Positions 14,742 to 22,919 of a stretch of DNA of 64,000 nt are shown here, piece by piece. Below the pieces are notes generated by a model, which was given only the letters and a program-made list of their open reading frames with translations, was not told where the DNA came from and searched no databases. Position numbers and translations under genes: made by a program. Position 1 is the stretch's first letter. Each line of letters opens with the position of its first letter. Origin of the DNA: Nonomuraea typhae (GTDB taxonomy: Bacteria > Actinomycetota > Actinomycetes > Streptosporangiales > Streptosporangiaceae); contig NZ_VRLV01000008.1 in the NCBI RefSeq assembly GCF_009760925.1, positions 62,001-126,000 on the forward strand, in the 5' to 3' direction.

Positions 14742-16979
14742 GTGACCGAGAACCTGAGCCTGGACGACAAGGCGGCCCTGACCTCCGGCGCGAGCTGGTG
14801 GCACACGGTGGCGCTGCCGGAAGCCGGCATCCCCGCGATCCACATGTCCGACGGCCCCCACGGCCTGCGCACCCAGGACGATCAGGCGGCCGACCACCTC
14901 GGGCTCAACCAGAGCGCCCCCGCCACCTGCTTCCCGCCCGCCGTCACCCTGGCCTCCACCTGGGACACCGCGCTGGCCGAGCGCGTCGGCGCCGCGCTGG
15001 GCCGCGAGGCCAGGGCCCACGGCGTGCACGTGCTGCTCGGCCCCGGCGTCAACATCAAGCGCAGCCCGCTGTGCGGCCGCAACTTCGAGTACTTCTCCGA
15101 AGACCCCCTGCTCAGCGGCGTCCTCGGCGTCTCCTGGGTCAACGGCCTGCAGGGGCAGGGCGTCGGCGCCTCGGTCAAGCACTACGCCGCCAACAACCAG
15201 GAGACCCGGCGCATGACGGTCAGCGCCGACGTCGACCTCCGCACTCTGCGCGAGATCTACCTCCCGGCGTTCCGCCGCGTGATCACCCAGGCCGACCCGT
15301 GGACCGTCATGTGCTCCTACAACCGCCTCAACGGCGTCCACGCCTCGCAGAACCACTGGCTGCTGACCGAGGTGCTGCGCGGCGAGTGGGGATACACCGG
15401 CCTGGTGGTCTCCGACTGGGGCGCCGTCGTCGATCGGGTGAAGGCCCTGGCGGCGGGCCTGGACCTGGAAATGCCCTCCTCCCAGGGAGCCGGCCCGGCG
15501 CGCGTCGCCGCCGCGGTCCGCGCCGGGGACCTCGACGAGCAGGCCCTGGAGCGCAGCGTGGCCCGCATCGTCGGCCTCGCCCGCAAGGCCACCACGGACC
15601 CCGCCGCCACCTACGACCGGGACGAGCATCACGCGCTGGCCCGCGAGGTCGCCGCCCGCGGCGCCGTCCTGCTCAAGAACGACGGCGACCTGCTCCCGCT
15701 CGACGCGACCGCGCCCCAGCGCATCGCGGTGCTCGGCGAGTTCGCCCGTACCCCCCGCTACCAGGGCGCCGGCAGCTCCACCGTGAACCCCACCCGCCTG
15801 GACGACGCGCTGTCGGCCATCGTCGCCGCCGCGCCGTCCGCGACCGTGACGTTCGCGCCCGGCTTCGGCGTGGACGACCCGCACGCCGACGCCGCCGCCC
15901 TGCGCGAGGAGGCGGTACGGCAGGCGGTCGCGGCCGACGTGGTCCTGCTCTTCCTCGGCCTGCCGCCGAGCTACGAGTCGGAAGGCTACGACCGCGAGCA
16001 CCTGGAACTGCCCGCCGAGCAGACCGCCCTGCTGGCCGAGGTGCTGGCCGCCAACCCCCGCGTCGCGGTGATCCTGGCCAACGGCGGCGTGGTCCGCCTG
16101 TCCGGCTGGATCCACGAGGCGCCCGCCGTACTGGAAGGCTGGCTCGGCGGCCAGGCGGGCGGATCGGCCACCGCCGACCTGCTGTTCGGCGTGGCCAACC
16201 CCTCCGGCAAGCTCACCGAGACGATCCCGGTACGGCTGGCCGACACCCCCGCCCACCTCACCTGGCCGGGCGACAACGACCACGCCGTCTACGGCGAGGG
16301 CCTGTTCGTGGGCTACCGCTACTACGACGCGCGCGAGATGGACGTCACGTTCCCCTTCGGCCACGGCCTGTCCTACACCCGCTTCGCCTACTCCGGCCTC
16401 CGCACGGCCGCCGGCCCCGACGGCGTGGACGTCACCGTCACGATCGCCAACACCGGCTCCCGGACCGGCCACGAGGTCGTCCAGGTCTATCTCGGCGCCC
16501 CCGGCTCACGCGTACGGCGGGCCGTACGCGAACTCAAGGGCTTCGCCGCCGTCCGGCTCGAGCCCGGCCAGAGCCGCGCCGTCACCATCCGCATCCCCCG
16601 CGACGACCTCGCCTACTTCGACCTGGCCACCGGCTCGTGGCTGGTCGAAGAGCTCGACTACCACGTCGAGGCCGGCGCCTCCAGCCGTGACATCCGCCTG
16701 TCCGCCACCGTGCGCGTCACCGGCGACCCCCGCGAGCCCGCGCTGAGCGCCGATGCCACCTTGGCCGAATGGCTCGACCATCCCGTCGGCGGCCCCCTCA
16801 TCACCGACCTGCTCGCCCGGGTCCGCGACCTCGTCGGAGACGTCTATCCCGAGCCGGGCAGCGCCCGCGAGCGCGGAATCACCTCGATGCGGCTCAGCCA
16901 GCTCGTGCAGCTACCCGGCGTGCCCGTCAGCCAGCAGGACCTGGAGGAGCTGATGGCACGCCTGGACGCCCGTGCCTAG
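14742..16979 (+). CDS. Glycoside hydrolase family 3 beta-glucosidase-like enzyme
   Basis: 745 residues and no signal peptide, so probably cytoplasmic. The N-terminal TIM-barrel shows HMSDGPHGLR, the substrate-binding KHYAANNQET, and the nucleophile aspartate in YTGLVVSDWGAVVDR. The second domain has the alpha/beta sandwich motifs AARGAVLLKNDGDLLPLD and LFLGLPPSYESEGYDREHLE, with the likely acid/base there. The C-terminal region is fibronectin-III-like (NTGSRTGHEVVQVYLGAP), giving the usual GH3 three-domain layout. GTG 14742 follows the TetR-GH3 operator region directly; the frame is open upstream but there it overlaps the TetR gene. The stop shares the tetramer CTAG with the convergent DHA2 gene. 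Confidence 0.9.
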   Translation: MTENLSLDDKAALTSGASWWHTVALPEAGIPAIHMSDGPHGLRTQDDQAADHLGLNQSAPATCFPPAVTLASTWDTALAERVGAALGREARAHGVHVLLGPGVNIKRSPLCGRNFEYFSEDPLLSGVLGVSWVNGLQGQGVGASVKHYAANNQETRRMTVSADVDLRTLREIYLPAFRRVITQADPWTVMCSYNRLNGVHASQNHWLLTEVLRGEWGYTGLVVSDWGAVVDRVKALAAGLDLEMPSSQGAGPARVAAAVRAGDLDEQALERSVARIVGLARKATTDPAATYDRDEHHALAREVAARGAVLLKNDGDLLPLDATAPQRIAVLGEFARTPRYQGAGSSTVNPTRLDDALSAIVAAAPSATVTFAPGFGVDDPHADAAALREEAVRQAVAADVVLLFLGLPPSYESEGYDREHLELPAEQTALLAEVLAANPRVAVILANGGVVRLSGWIHEAPAVLEGWLGGQAGGSATADLLFGVANPSGKLTETIPVRLADTPAHLTWPGDNDHAVYGEGLFVGYRYYDAREMDVTFPFGHGLSYTRFAYSGLRTAAGPDGVDVTVTIANTGSRTGHEVVQVYLGAPGSRVRRAVRELKGFAAVRLEPGQSRAVTIRIPRDDLAYFDLATGSWLVEELDYHVEAGASSRDIRLSATVRVTGDPREPALSADATLAEWLDHPVGGPLITDLLARVRDLVGDVYPEPGSARERGITSMRLSQLVQLPGVPVSQQDLEELMARLDARA

Positions 16980-18499
16980 CCCAGAGCCGAGGCGGCGCCT
17001 TCTCCAGCGGGGGCGGCCGGGGCCCTGCCGGAGCGGAGCATGAACGCCAGCGCGACGCCGAGGGCGGTCACGACGGCGACGATGATGAACTGCTGGTCCA
17101 GGGCGGAGACGAAGCTCTGCGACTGCACCCGCTGGTAGGTCGCGAACTGGGCGGCGAGCTCGGGCGTCCCGGGCGGGCCGAACTCCGGGAGCGGGGTGCC
17201 GACGGGCATCAGTCCGATGCGGTCGGCCACGGTCTGGGCCTGCATGTTGGTCAGGAGCGCGGTGAGGGCGGCGACGCCCAAGGCGCCTGCCGTCCGCTGA
17301 ACGACGTTGTTGAAGGCGCTGGCGGCGCCGACCTTGTCGGGGGGCACGGCCGAGGTGCCGCCGGTCATCACGGGCATCATCGCCAGGCCCAGCCCGACCG
17401 ATCTGAGCGCCAGGAGCCACATGATGGTTTCGCGAGGGGTGTCGAGGGTGATCTGGTCCAGCAAGTAGGTGCCGTAGGCCAGGATGGTCAGGCCGATGAC
17501 GGCCGGCCAGCGGGGGCCGATGCGGTCATAGAGACGTCCGGCGATGGGCATCATGATGGCCAGCGCGATGGCTTCCGGCAGCAGGACGAGGCCCGATTCG
17601 AAGGCGCCCAGGCCCTGGTGGTCCTGCAGAAGCTGCGGGATGTAGAAGAGCACGGAGAAAAGGCCGATCGACAGCACCGCCATCAGGAGCAGCGAATTGG
17701 TGAACGGCCAATAGCGGAAGATGCGCAGATCGAGCATGGGATGGTCGATTTCCAGCTCGATCACGATGAACAGGGCCAGGCTGATGCCGCTGACGATGAA
17801 CAGCATGCGGATCGTGTAGGAGTCCCAGCCCCAGTCCGGGCCCTCCGTCACGGCCAGCAACAGGGTGAACAGACAGGTGCCGATGGTGAGGAAGCCGAAC
17901 ACGTCGAATGGGCCGGCCTCCCGGCCGGGCAGGCGGGGCAGGGTGCCGATGGCGGCGAAGACGCCCAGGATGCCCACGGGCACGTTGACGTAGAAGATCA
18001 GCCGCCAGTCGACGTATTCGACCAGATAGCCGCCCAACGTCGGGCCGACGCCGGGGGCGAAGACGACGCCGAGGCCGTACATGCCCATCGCCATGCCGAT
18101 CTTCTCGCGGGGCACGATCATGTACAGGATCGAGACCGTGACCACGGGCAGGATGCCGCCCGCCACGGCCTGGAGAATTCTGAAGGCGACCAGGACGTTC
18201 AGGTTTCCCGCCAGGCCGCACAGCGCCGAGCCGATGGCGAACCCGATCAGGCACAGAATGTAGAGGCGTTTCGCGCCGATCTTGTCCGACAGCCAACTGC
18301 TGGCCGGGGTCACCACGCCCAGCGTCAGCGTGTAGGCGGTGGCCACCCACTGGACGTCGTCGAGGGTGACGCCGAATTCCTTCTGAATGGTCGGGATCGC
18401 CACGTTGACAATGGTCGTGTCGAGTACCGACATGAACATGCCGACGATCAGAACCGCCAGCGGCACCGCCCAATTCTGTTGCGGCTGCGTGGGGACCAT
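16976..18499 (-). CDS. DHA2-family (EmrB/QacA) MFS drug efflux permease
   Basis: 507 residues with about 14 membrane segments. The DHA2 signature D-x-x-[IV]-V-N-[IV]-A-[IL]-P is present as LDTTIVNVAIPTIQ, followed by WVATAYTLTLGVVTPASSWL, SDKIGAKRLY and the motif-C-like GLGVVFAPGVGPTLGGYLVE. It is an inner-membrane proton antiporter working with the EmrA-like adaptor encoded immediately upstream (six bases apart). Such pairs export hydrophobic drugs or secondary metabolites. Its stop overlaps the GH3 stop on the opposite strand by four bases. Confidence 0.93.
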   Translation of the reverse strand: MVPTQPQQNWAVPLAVLIVGMFMSVLDTTIVNVAIPTIQKEFGVTLDDVQWVATAYTLTLGVVTPASSWLSDKIGAKRLYILCLIGFAIGSALCGLAGNLNVLVAFRILQAVAGGILPVVTVSILYMIVPREKIGMAMGMYGLGVVFAPGVGPTLGGYLVEYVDWRLIFYVNVPVGILGVFAAIGTLPRLPGREAGPFDVFGFLTIGTCLFTLLLAVTEGPDWGWDSYTIRMLFIVSGISLALFIVIELEIDHPMLDLRIFRYWPFTNSLLLMAVLSIGLFSVLFYIPQLLQDHQGLGAFESGLVLLPEAIALAIMMPIAGRLYDRIGPRWPAVIGLTILAYGTYLLDQITLDTPRETIMWLLALRSVGLGLAMMPVMTGGTSAVPPDKVGAASAFNNVVQRTAGALGVAALTALLTNMQAQTVADRIGLMPVGTPLPEFGPPGTPELAAQFATYQRVQSQSFVSALDQQFIIVAVVTALGVALAFMLRSGRAPAAPAGEGAASALG

Positions 18500-18505
18500 G
18501 CGGAA

Positions 18506-19219
18506 TCAGGGCCTTCTGATCTTGACCTCGACGTTCATTCCCGGTACCAGGTGCAGGCCCTTCTGATCGGCGACGCTGATTTTGACCGGGACCACCTGGG
18601 TGACTTTCTGGAAATTGCCGGTGGTGTTGTCCTGTGGAAACAGCGAGAATTGGCCGGCCGTACCGCCTTGAATCTCTTTCACCGTGCCGTTGAGCGGGGT
18701 GTCCGAGTAGGCGTCCACGGTGATTTCCACCTGCGCGCCCATGGTGACGCCGGCGATGTCCGTCTCCTCGACGCGGGCGGTGACGTAAACGGCGGACAGG
18801 TCGTAGGCGATGGCCAATTGGGCCCCGGTGGCGACGAAGACGCCGTTGCGGCCGTTGTTCACCGCGACGGTTCCGTTGGCGGGGGCCGGGATGGCCATCT
18901 GGGGCTGGGCGAACGCGCCCTGGATCTGGATGCGGCCCAGCGACTGCCCCTTCACCATCTTGGTGCCCTCGGTGACCTGCCAGCCGATCACGGTGCCGGT
19001 GGCCGGGGCGTTGACGGACAGGCTGTCGCCGTCGATCTGGGCGTTGTCCGTGGAGACCCACTTCCTGCTCTCCAGCCACATGGTCACGGACACGATGCCG
19101 ACGGCCAGGACGGCGACCACGCCGATGATGATCAAGGCGATCCGGGTGGAGCGTTTGATGCGGCGTTTGCGCGGAATGACGGGTTCGGCCTCGACCACTG
19201 CCGTCGAAGCTTCCGTCAT
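18506..19219 (-). CDS. EmrA/HlyD-type membrane fusion protein
   Basis: 237 residues. A positively charged N terminus (PRKRRIKRSTR) precedes one membrane helix (IALIIIGVVAVLAVGIVSVT). Then comes a biotinyl-lipoyl-like domain (VSTDNAQIDGDSLSVNAPAT and GTVIGWQVTEGTKMVKGQSL) and a beta-barrel half (VYVTARVEETDIAGVTMGAQ). The usual long coiled-coil hairpin is replaced by a very short segment, as in Gram-positive adaptors that need no outer-membrane channel. ATG 19219 is preceded by GAAGGGGG. It is co-transcribed with the DHA2 permease. Confidence 0.88.
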   Translation of the reverse strand: MTEASTAVVEAEPVIPRKRRIKRSTRIALIIIGVVAVLAVGIVSVTMWLESRKWVSTDNAQIDGDSLSVNAPATGTVIGWQVTEGTKMVKGQSLGRIQIQGAFAQPQMAIPAPANGTVAVNNGRNGVFVATGAQLAIAYDLSAVYVTARVEETDIAGVTMGAQVEITVDAYSDTPLNGTVKEIQGGTAGQFSLFPQDNTTGNFQKVTQVVPVKISVADQKGLHLVPGMNVEVKIRRP

Positions 19220-19262
19220 GGCGCCCCCTTCCTCAAATCCCTCCCGGCCGCTGGATTCGGAC

Positions 19263-19275
19263 GATACTACGTATC
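19263..19275. promoter_or_regulatory. Inverted repeat upstream of the EmrAB-like operon
   Basis: GATAC-TAC-GTATC, 44 bases before the EmrA-like start. Short but exact symmetry in the promoter region, a candidate repressor site for the efflux operon. No regulator gene is adjacent. Confidence 0.5.
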
Positions 19276-19417
19276 CCCCCAATAGGATCTGCGGCCTGCA
19301 TCTTTTTCCGAAAACTGATCAACTTCAAACAGAACCATGAAAACGACTCACCACTCGGACCGGGTTAATCGGGCATAATCCGAACTGTTCGCAGTCGACT
19401 GGGGGTTGTCCCGACTC

Positions 19418-20791
19418 ATGACCAGGGTGAGATTTCGTGCGGTCTCCCTCCGTGAGGTGTGGCCGCCGCGAATGTCCAAAGCCGCCGCATCGATAACCGT
19501 TCTGGCTGTGGTGGCGGCAGCCGGGAACACGACGTTCGTCATGACGCTGGACGCCGCGGCCAGCACGGTCTCCGCGGTCGGCGCGCTGTCGGCGAACCGG
19601 GAAGGCAGCCTCGGATTCCTCAAGGGCGGCAAGCTCATCCGGGTGAACGTCAAGGTGGGCGAGGAGGTCAGCGCGGGTCAGGTGCTCGCCGTCCTCGACA
19701 GTTACGACCTGCGCCGGACGCTGGGCGAGCAGCGGGCCGACCTGGCCGGGGCGCGGGCCGACTGGGCGCAGACCAAGTTCGGCACGACGGTGCCGGGGGC
19801 CCGCCGTACCCTGGCCCAGGCCCGCAGGATCCTGGCGGCGACCGAGAGCCAGGGCGGCGCGCTGCTGACCGCCGACAACGTGGCGATCCGCAACACCCTG
19901 CGCGAGTACACCGTCGACGAAGAGGAACTGTGGAAGGCCCGGGACCGCCTCGCCCACGTGATAAGCGACTGCGAACTGGCCAGGGAACAGGCTCTGAAGC
20001 AGGCCGAGCAGCAGAGCACCGACCCGGAGAAGCCCGACCAGGACGACCAGGACGACCAGGACGACCAGAACGGCCAGGACAGCCAGGGAAGCCAGGCGAA
20101 CCAGGCGTGCGCCCAGATCCCCACCTACCAGACGCAGGTCTCCCAAGCCCGGCAGAAGGTGTCCGTGGACCGGTCGGCGGTCAACAACGCGCTGGCCAAG
20201 CACTACGCCGACCGGGCGGCCAACCAGACCGCGAACGAGAACGTACGGCAGAGCGTGGTGAGCGCCTTCAACACCCTGGACGCCGCCACGGCGGATCGCC
20301 CATGGCTGCTGCGCCAGCTCAAGGCCACGATCCGCGCCACCCGCCAGGCCGTGCGCTCGGCCAGGCACGACGTCAGGGACGCCACGCTGCGGGCGCCGTT
20401 CTCCGGGACCGTCTCGGCCGTCAACGGGACCGTGGGCGAGATCCTTGCGCCCAGCAACGACACCACGGTGCTCGCGCCGGGCACCGACGCGCCGATCCCC
20501 GGCGTCGAGCTGACGACGACGCCGTTCATCGTGCTCAGCGACACCGAGACGCTCCGGCTCGTCCTGTCCTACCAGGAGTCCGACGCCGTCAAGATCGCGC
20601 CGGGGCAGACGGCGGACGTCACCTTCCCGGCCTTTCCCGGGCTGGTCGTGCCCGGCACCGTCCTGGCGGTCGGGCCCAACGCCAACGCCAGCGCCGACGT
20701 CAGCAACTACTACGTCACCGTCGTGCTCCAGCGCACCGATCCCAGGCTCAGGCCCGGGATCACCGCCGAGGCCGCCATCAAGACCGGTTAG
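19418..20791 (+). CDS. HlyD-family periplasmic adaptor-like protein with long coiled coil
   Basis: About 457 residues. One N-terminal membrane segment (AASITVLAVVAAAGNTTFVM) is followed by a lipoyl half (KLIRVNVKVGEEVSAGQVLA). A long helical hairpin (about 100-300) holds a Gln/Asp-rich tract and a Cys pair, then comes the second lipoyl half (ATLRAPFSGTVSAVNGTVGE) and a beta barrel. This is the MacA/HlyD architecture with an extracytoplasmic hairpin. No ABC ATPase or permease follows, so its partner is elsewhere; the neighbouring EmrAB-like operon is divergent. The start is uncertain: TTG 19406 is too close to the GGGGG ribosome site, ATG 19418 is better spaced, and ATG 19472 is possible. Confidence 0.82.
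   Translation: MTRVRFRAVSLREVWPPRMSKAAASITVLAVVAAAGNTTFVMTLDAAASTVSAVGALSANREGSLGFLKGGKLIRVNVKVGEEVSAGQVLAVLDSYDLRRTLGEQRADLAGARADWAQTKFGTTVPGARRTLAQARRILAATESQGGALLTADNVAIRNTLREYTVDEEELWKARDRLAHVISDCELAREQALKQAEQQSTDPEKPDQDDQDDQDDQNGQDSQGSQANQACAQIPTYQTQVSQARQKVSVDRSAVNNALAKHYADRAANQTANENVRQSVVSAFNTLDAATADRPWLLRQLKATIRATRQAVRSARHDVRDATLRAPFSGTVSAVNGTVGEILAPSNDTTVLAPGTDAPIPGVELTTTPFIVLSDTETLRLVLSYQESDAVKIAPGQTADVTFPAFPGLVVPGTVLAVGPNANASADVSNYYVTVVLQRTDPRLRPGITAEAAIKTG
20036..20107 (+). repeat. 9-bp in-frame repeat coding Asp-Gln-Asp
   Basis: Eight tandem 9-base units (consensus GACCAGGAC, decaying at the 3' end) inside the HlyD-like gene. It encodes a hydrophilic, acidic, Gln-rich loop at the tip of the predicted hairpin. 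Length variation between strains is likely. Confidence 0.85.
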
Positions 20792-20827
20792 GGGCGGCCC
20801 GGCCGCGCGCTCTGTAGGGTCTCAGGC

Positions 20828-21607
20828 GTGACTGATCGTCGGTTTGAGCTGATCTGTGAAGTTGAGCCGCCCACCCGGCCGGACCTGAAGCGGGTGCGCC
20901 ACCAGATCGGCGTCATGAGCCCGATAGCCGACTCGTTCCTGATCCCCGACAACCACATCGGCCGCGCGACGGTCTCCTCCGTCGCGGTCGCCCACGAGGT
21001 CCAGGCGATGGGCGCCTCCGGCATCGCGTGCCTGAACTCCCGCGACCGCAACCTGCTGGGATTCCGCCGCGACCTGCTCACGGCCGCTGCCTACGGCGTG
21101 GACAGATTCCTGTTCGTCTACGGCGACAAGCCCAGCGCGGGCGGCAGGACCAGCGAGCTGACCGTCCGCGCCATGATCGAGCAGGCGCGCGGCGCCGCCG
21201 ACGACCCGGCCTTCGCCGGCAGCCCGCCGTTCCGGGTCGGGGTGACGTCCGGGCTGCGGTCCCTTCCCGCCTGGAAGCGGGCGGCCGACTTCGTGTTCCT
21301 CCAGGTGAGCTACGACCTGGAGAGCCTGCTGCGGTGGCGGGAGACGATCGACGTGGACGTCCCGGTGTACGCCGGGGTGATGGTGCTGGCCAGCGCGGGC
21401 ATGGCCAGGAACCTGGCGGCCGCGATCCCCGACATCGCCATCCCGGACGACCTCGTGGCCGCGGTGGAGCGGGATCGGGACGCGGGTGTGGAGGCGGCCT
21501 GCGCCCAGGTTCTGGCCCTTCGCGACAGCGGCGCCTTCGACGGCGTGCACCTGGTGCCGGTCAGCCGCTATCGGCAGGTCGCCGCCAGGCTCGAACAGCA
21601 GCTCTGA
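20828..21607 (+). CDS. Methylenetetrahydrofolate reductase-like protein
   Basis: 259 residues of the MetF TIM-barrel family. FELICEVEPPTRPDLKRVRH holds the catalytic glutamate (E-x-x-PP), SPIADSFLIPDNHIGR and ACLNSRDRNLLGFRRDLLTA follow, and FLFVYGDKPSAGG contributes to flavin binding. Genuine MetF proteins are about 290-310 residues; this one is shorter and diverged, so it may reduce methylenetetrahydrofolate or serve a C1-transfer side pathway. GTG 20828 is the start. The gene stands alone, 36 bases after the HlyD-like gene, and no methionine synthesis genes are near. Confidence 0.8.
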   Translation: MTDRRFELICEVEPPTRPDLKRVRHQIGVMSPIADSFLIPDNHIGRATVSSVAVAHEVQAMGASGIACLNSRDRNLLGFRRDLLTAAAYGVDRFLFVYGDKPSAGGRTSELTVRAMIEQARGAADDPAFAGSPPFRVGVTSGLRSLPAWKRAADFVFLQVSYDLESLLRWRETIDVDVPVYAGVMVLASAGMARNLAAAIPDIAIPDDLVAAVERDRDAGVEAACAQVLALRDSGAFDGVHLVPVSRYRQVAARLEQQL

Positions 21608-21642
21608 CGTGCGGCATAATACCTCAATTCGGTAGCACTATC

Positions 21643-21661
21643 GAACACGTGTTCATATAAT
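21643..21661 (+). promoter_or_regulatory. Palindrome abutting a consensus -10, leaderless promoter
   Basis: GAACACGTGTTC (21643-21654) is a perfect palindrome directly followed by TATAAT at 21656-21661. The ATG of the next gene is at 21669, seven bases after the -10 box, so transcription would begin at or next to the start codon. A regulator bound at the palindrome would block RNA polymerase. Confidence 0.7.
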
Positions 21662-21668
21662 AGAAGAC

Positions 21669-21920
21669 ATGGAACTGAACCCGAGGGGTTTGCCCGATCT
21701 TTGGCGTCCGCCGGTCGTGGAGTACGCGGAGAAGCTGGTCCCGGAGGCGTGTTACCTGCTCGCCTGGGGTGACGACCTCGACGGCGAGCGATGGGGTTAC
21801 CTGCTGCGCCGCCCGCGGCATCACGATGGCCAGGCGCGATGGGTGCGCTGGGAGGCGATCCGCCCCGTGGCGGGCGAGGACTACGACGGCGTCCCGCTGT
21901 GCGATCCCGTCCTGGTGTGA
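21669..21920 (+). CDS. Small hypothetical protein, leaderless
   Basis: 83 residues, no transmembrane segment and no match I recognise. The sequence is rich in Trp, Arg and acidic residues (GLPDLWRPPVVEYAEKLVPE, CYLLAWGDDLDGERWGYLLR, WVRWEAIRPVAGEDYDGVPL). It looks like a compact soluble domain, possibly a binding or regulatory partner. There is no Shine-Dalgarno sequence, but a perfect TATAAT ends seven bases before the ATG, which supports leaderless translation and a real gene. The upstream palindrome suggests tight regulation. It lies between the MetF-like gene and a decayed sigma-factor locus. Confidence 0.65.
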   Translation: MELNPRGLPDLWRPPVVEYAEKLVPEACYLLAWGDDLDGERWGYLLRRPRHHDGQARWVRWEAIRPVAGEDYDGVPLCDPVLV

Positions 21921-21951
21921 ACACTTAAATCGGCATCGGCGAAGAAAGGGC

Positions 21952-22213
21952 GTGTACCCAAGGACCGAGAGGCAGGCGCAGACCGCGGACGCCGTGCTCA
22001 TCGAACAGTCCCGCCACGAGCCCGAGCGGTTCGGCGCCATTTTCGACCGCTACTACCGCGCCGAGGTCCGGCAGTACCGGGCGCCGGCGAGGGCGGGCGC
22101 CGGCGGCCTCATGGGGGACTACGCCGACCGGGTCGCCGGGGCCGTGGACGCGGGGGCCCGCGTGTCCCGGCTCGCCGCGGCGCTCGCCGAGATCGCCGAC
22201 GGCGACCGGGACC
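21952..22213 (+). pseudogene. Decayed ECF sigma factor
   Basis: GTG 21952 with GAAAGGG upstream starts YPRTERQAQTADAVLIEQSR followed by HEPERFGAIFDRYY, a normal N terminus of an ECF sigma factor (region 2.1). After FDRYY the expected region 2.2-2.4 is absent. The frame jumps to VAGAVDAGARVSRLAAALAE and IADGDRD, which is the beginning of region 4. The rest of region 4, including the DNA-binding helix, is missing and the sequence runs into the CU044_5270-like remnant. It is therefore non-functional. It was originally the upstream partner of the next gene. Confidence 0.7.
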
Positions 22214-22895
22214 ATGGCCGCGGCCAGGGAGGCCCTTCTGTCCCGGGCCGCCCGCCGCAGGAGAAGGTGGGCGGGCCGGGCGCTGGCCGTGGCGGCCGCC
22301 GCCGTGGTCATCACCGTCGCGGCCGCCGTGACCCAGGGAGAACGCCCCGCCGGCGCCCAGGCGACGCTGGAAAGGATCGCGGCAGCCGTACAGGACAGGG
22401 AGTTCACCGCGCCCCGCCCCGACCAGTGGATCTACACCGACGTCCGCGCCGAGGACCGGTCCGAGTACATCGGCGAGGGCACGCGGATCACCCGCCAGAC
22501 GCCGCTGACGGAGCCGGCCCAGCCCTTCTGGACCCGGGCCGACGGCAAGCGGGTGGGCTACCTCGTGGGGGGCAAGCTGCAGACCAACGACCCCGGTGGG
22601 CGGACGCCGGAGAACACCTACGCCCTGCTGGCCGCGCTGCCCACCGATCCCGAGCGGCTGCTGGCCCGCTACCGCGAGATCTACCGGGCCGAGGGCGGCG
22701 ACGACTGGCTCTTCCAGCGCATCGCGGTGACCCTGGGCCAGAACCTCGTGCCGCCGGAGCACGAAGCCGCGATCTTCCGTGCGCTGGCCAAGATCTCAGG
22801 GGTGAGGGTGGACGAGAGCGCGACCGGTCCCGACGGCTGGCGTTGTCGGTCTCCCTGGTGGTCGAGGGCTGGCGCAACGTCGAGATCCTGTCGTC
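22214..22895 (+). pseudogene. Decayed CU044_5270-family membrane protein
   Basis: Reads MAAAREALLSRAARRRRRWA, then a membrane helix (ALAVAAAAVVITVAAAV). The extracytoplasmic part has FTAPRPDQWIYTDVRAEDRS, LLAALPTDPERLLARYREIY and FQRIAVTLGQNLVPPEHEAA, then IFRALAKISGVRVDESA. This is the CU044_5270 family, typically encoded just downstream of an ECF sigma factor in Streptosporangiales. Near 22840 the homologous sequence moves to another frame (LSVSLVVEGWRNVEIL) and then stops around 22890. The N-terminal cytosolic part is also cut. The locus has suffered several deletions and a frameshift. Confidence 0.7.
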
Positions 22896-22919
22896 GACCG
22901 GGCCGGGCAGCGGCCGTGA

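Noticed and set aside
16769..19285. 838-codon plus-strand frame over the DHA2/EmrA genes
   Set aside because: Low-complexity shadow rich in Asp/His/Gly; the minus strand has clear transporter and adaptor proteins.
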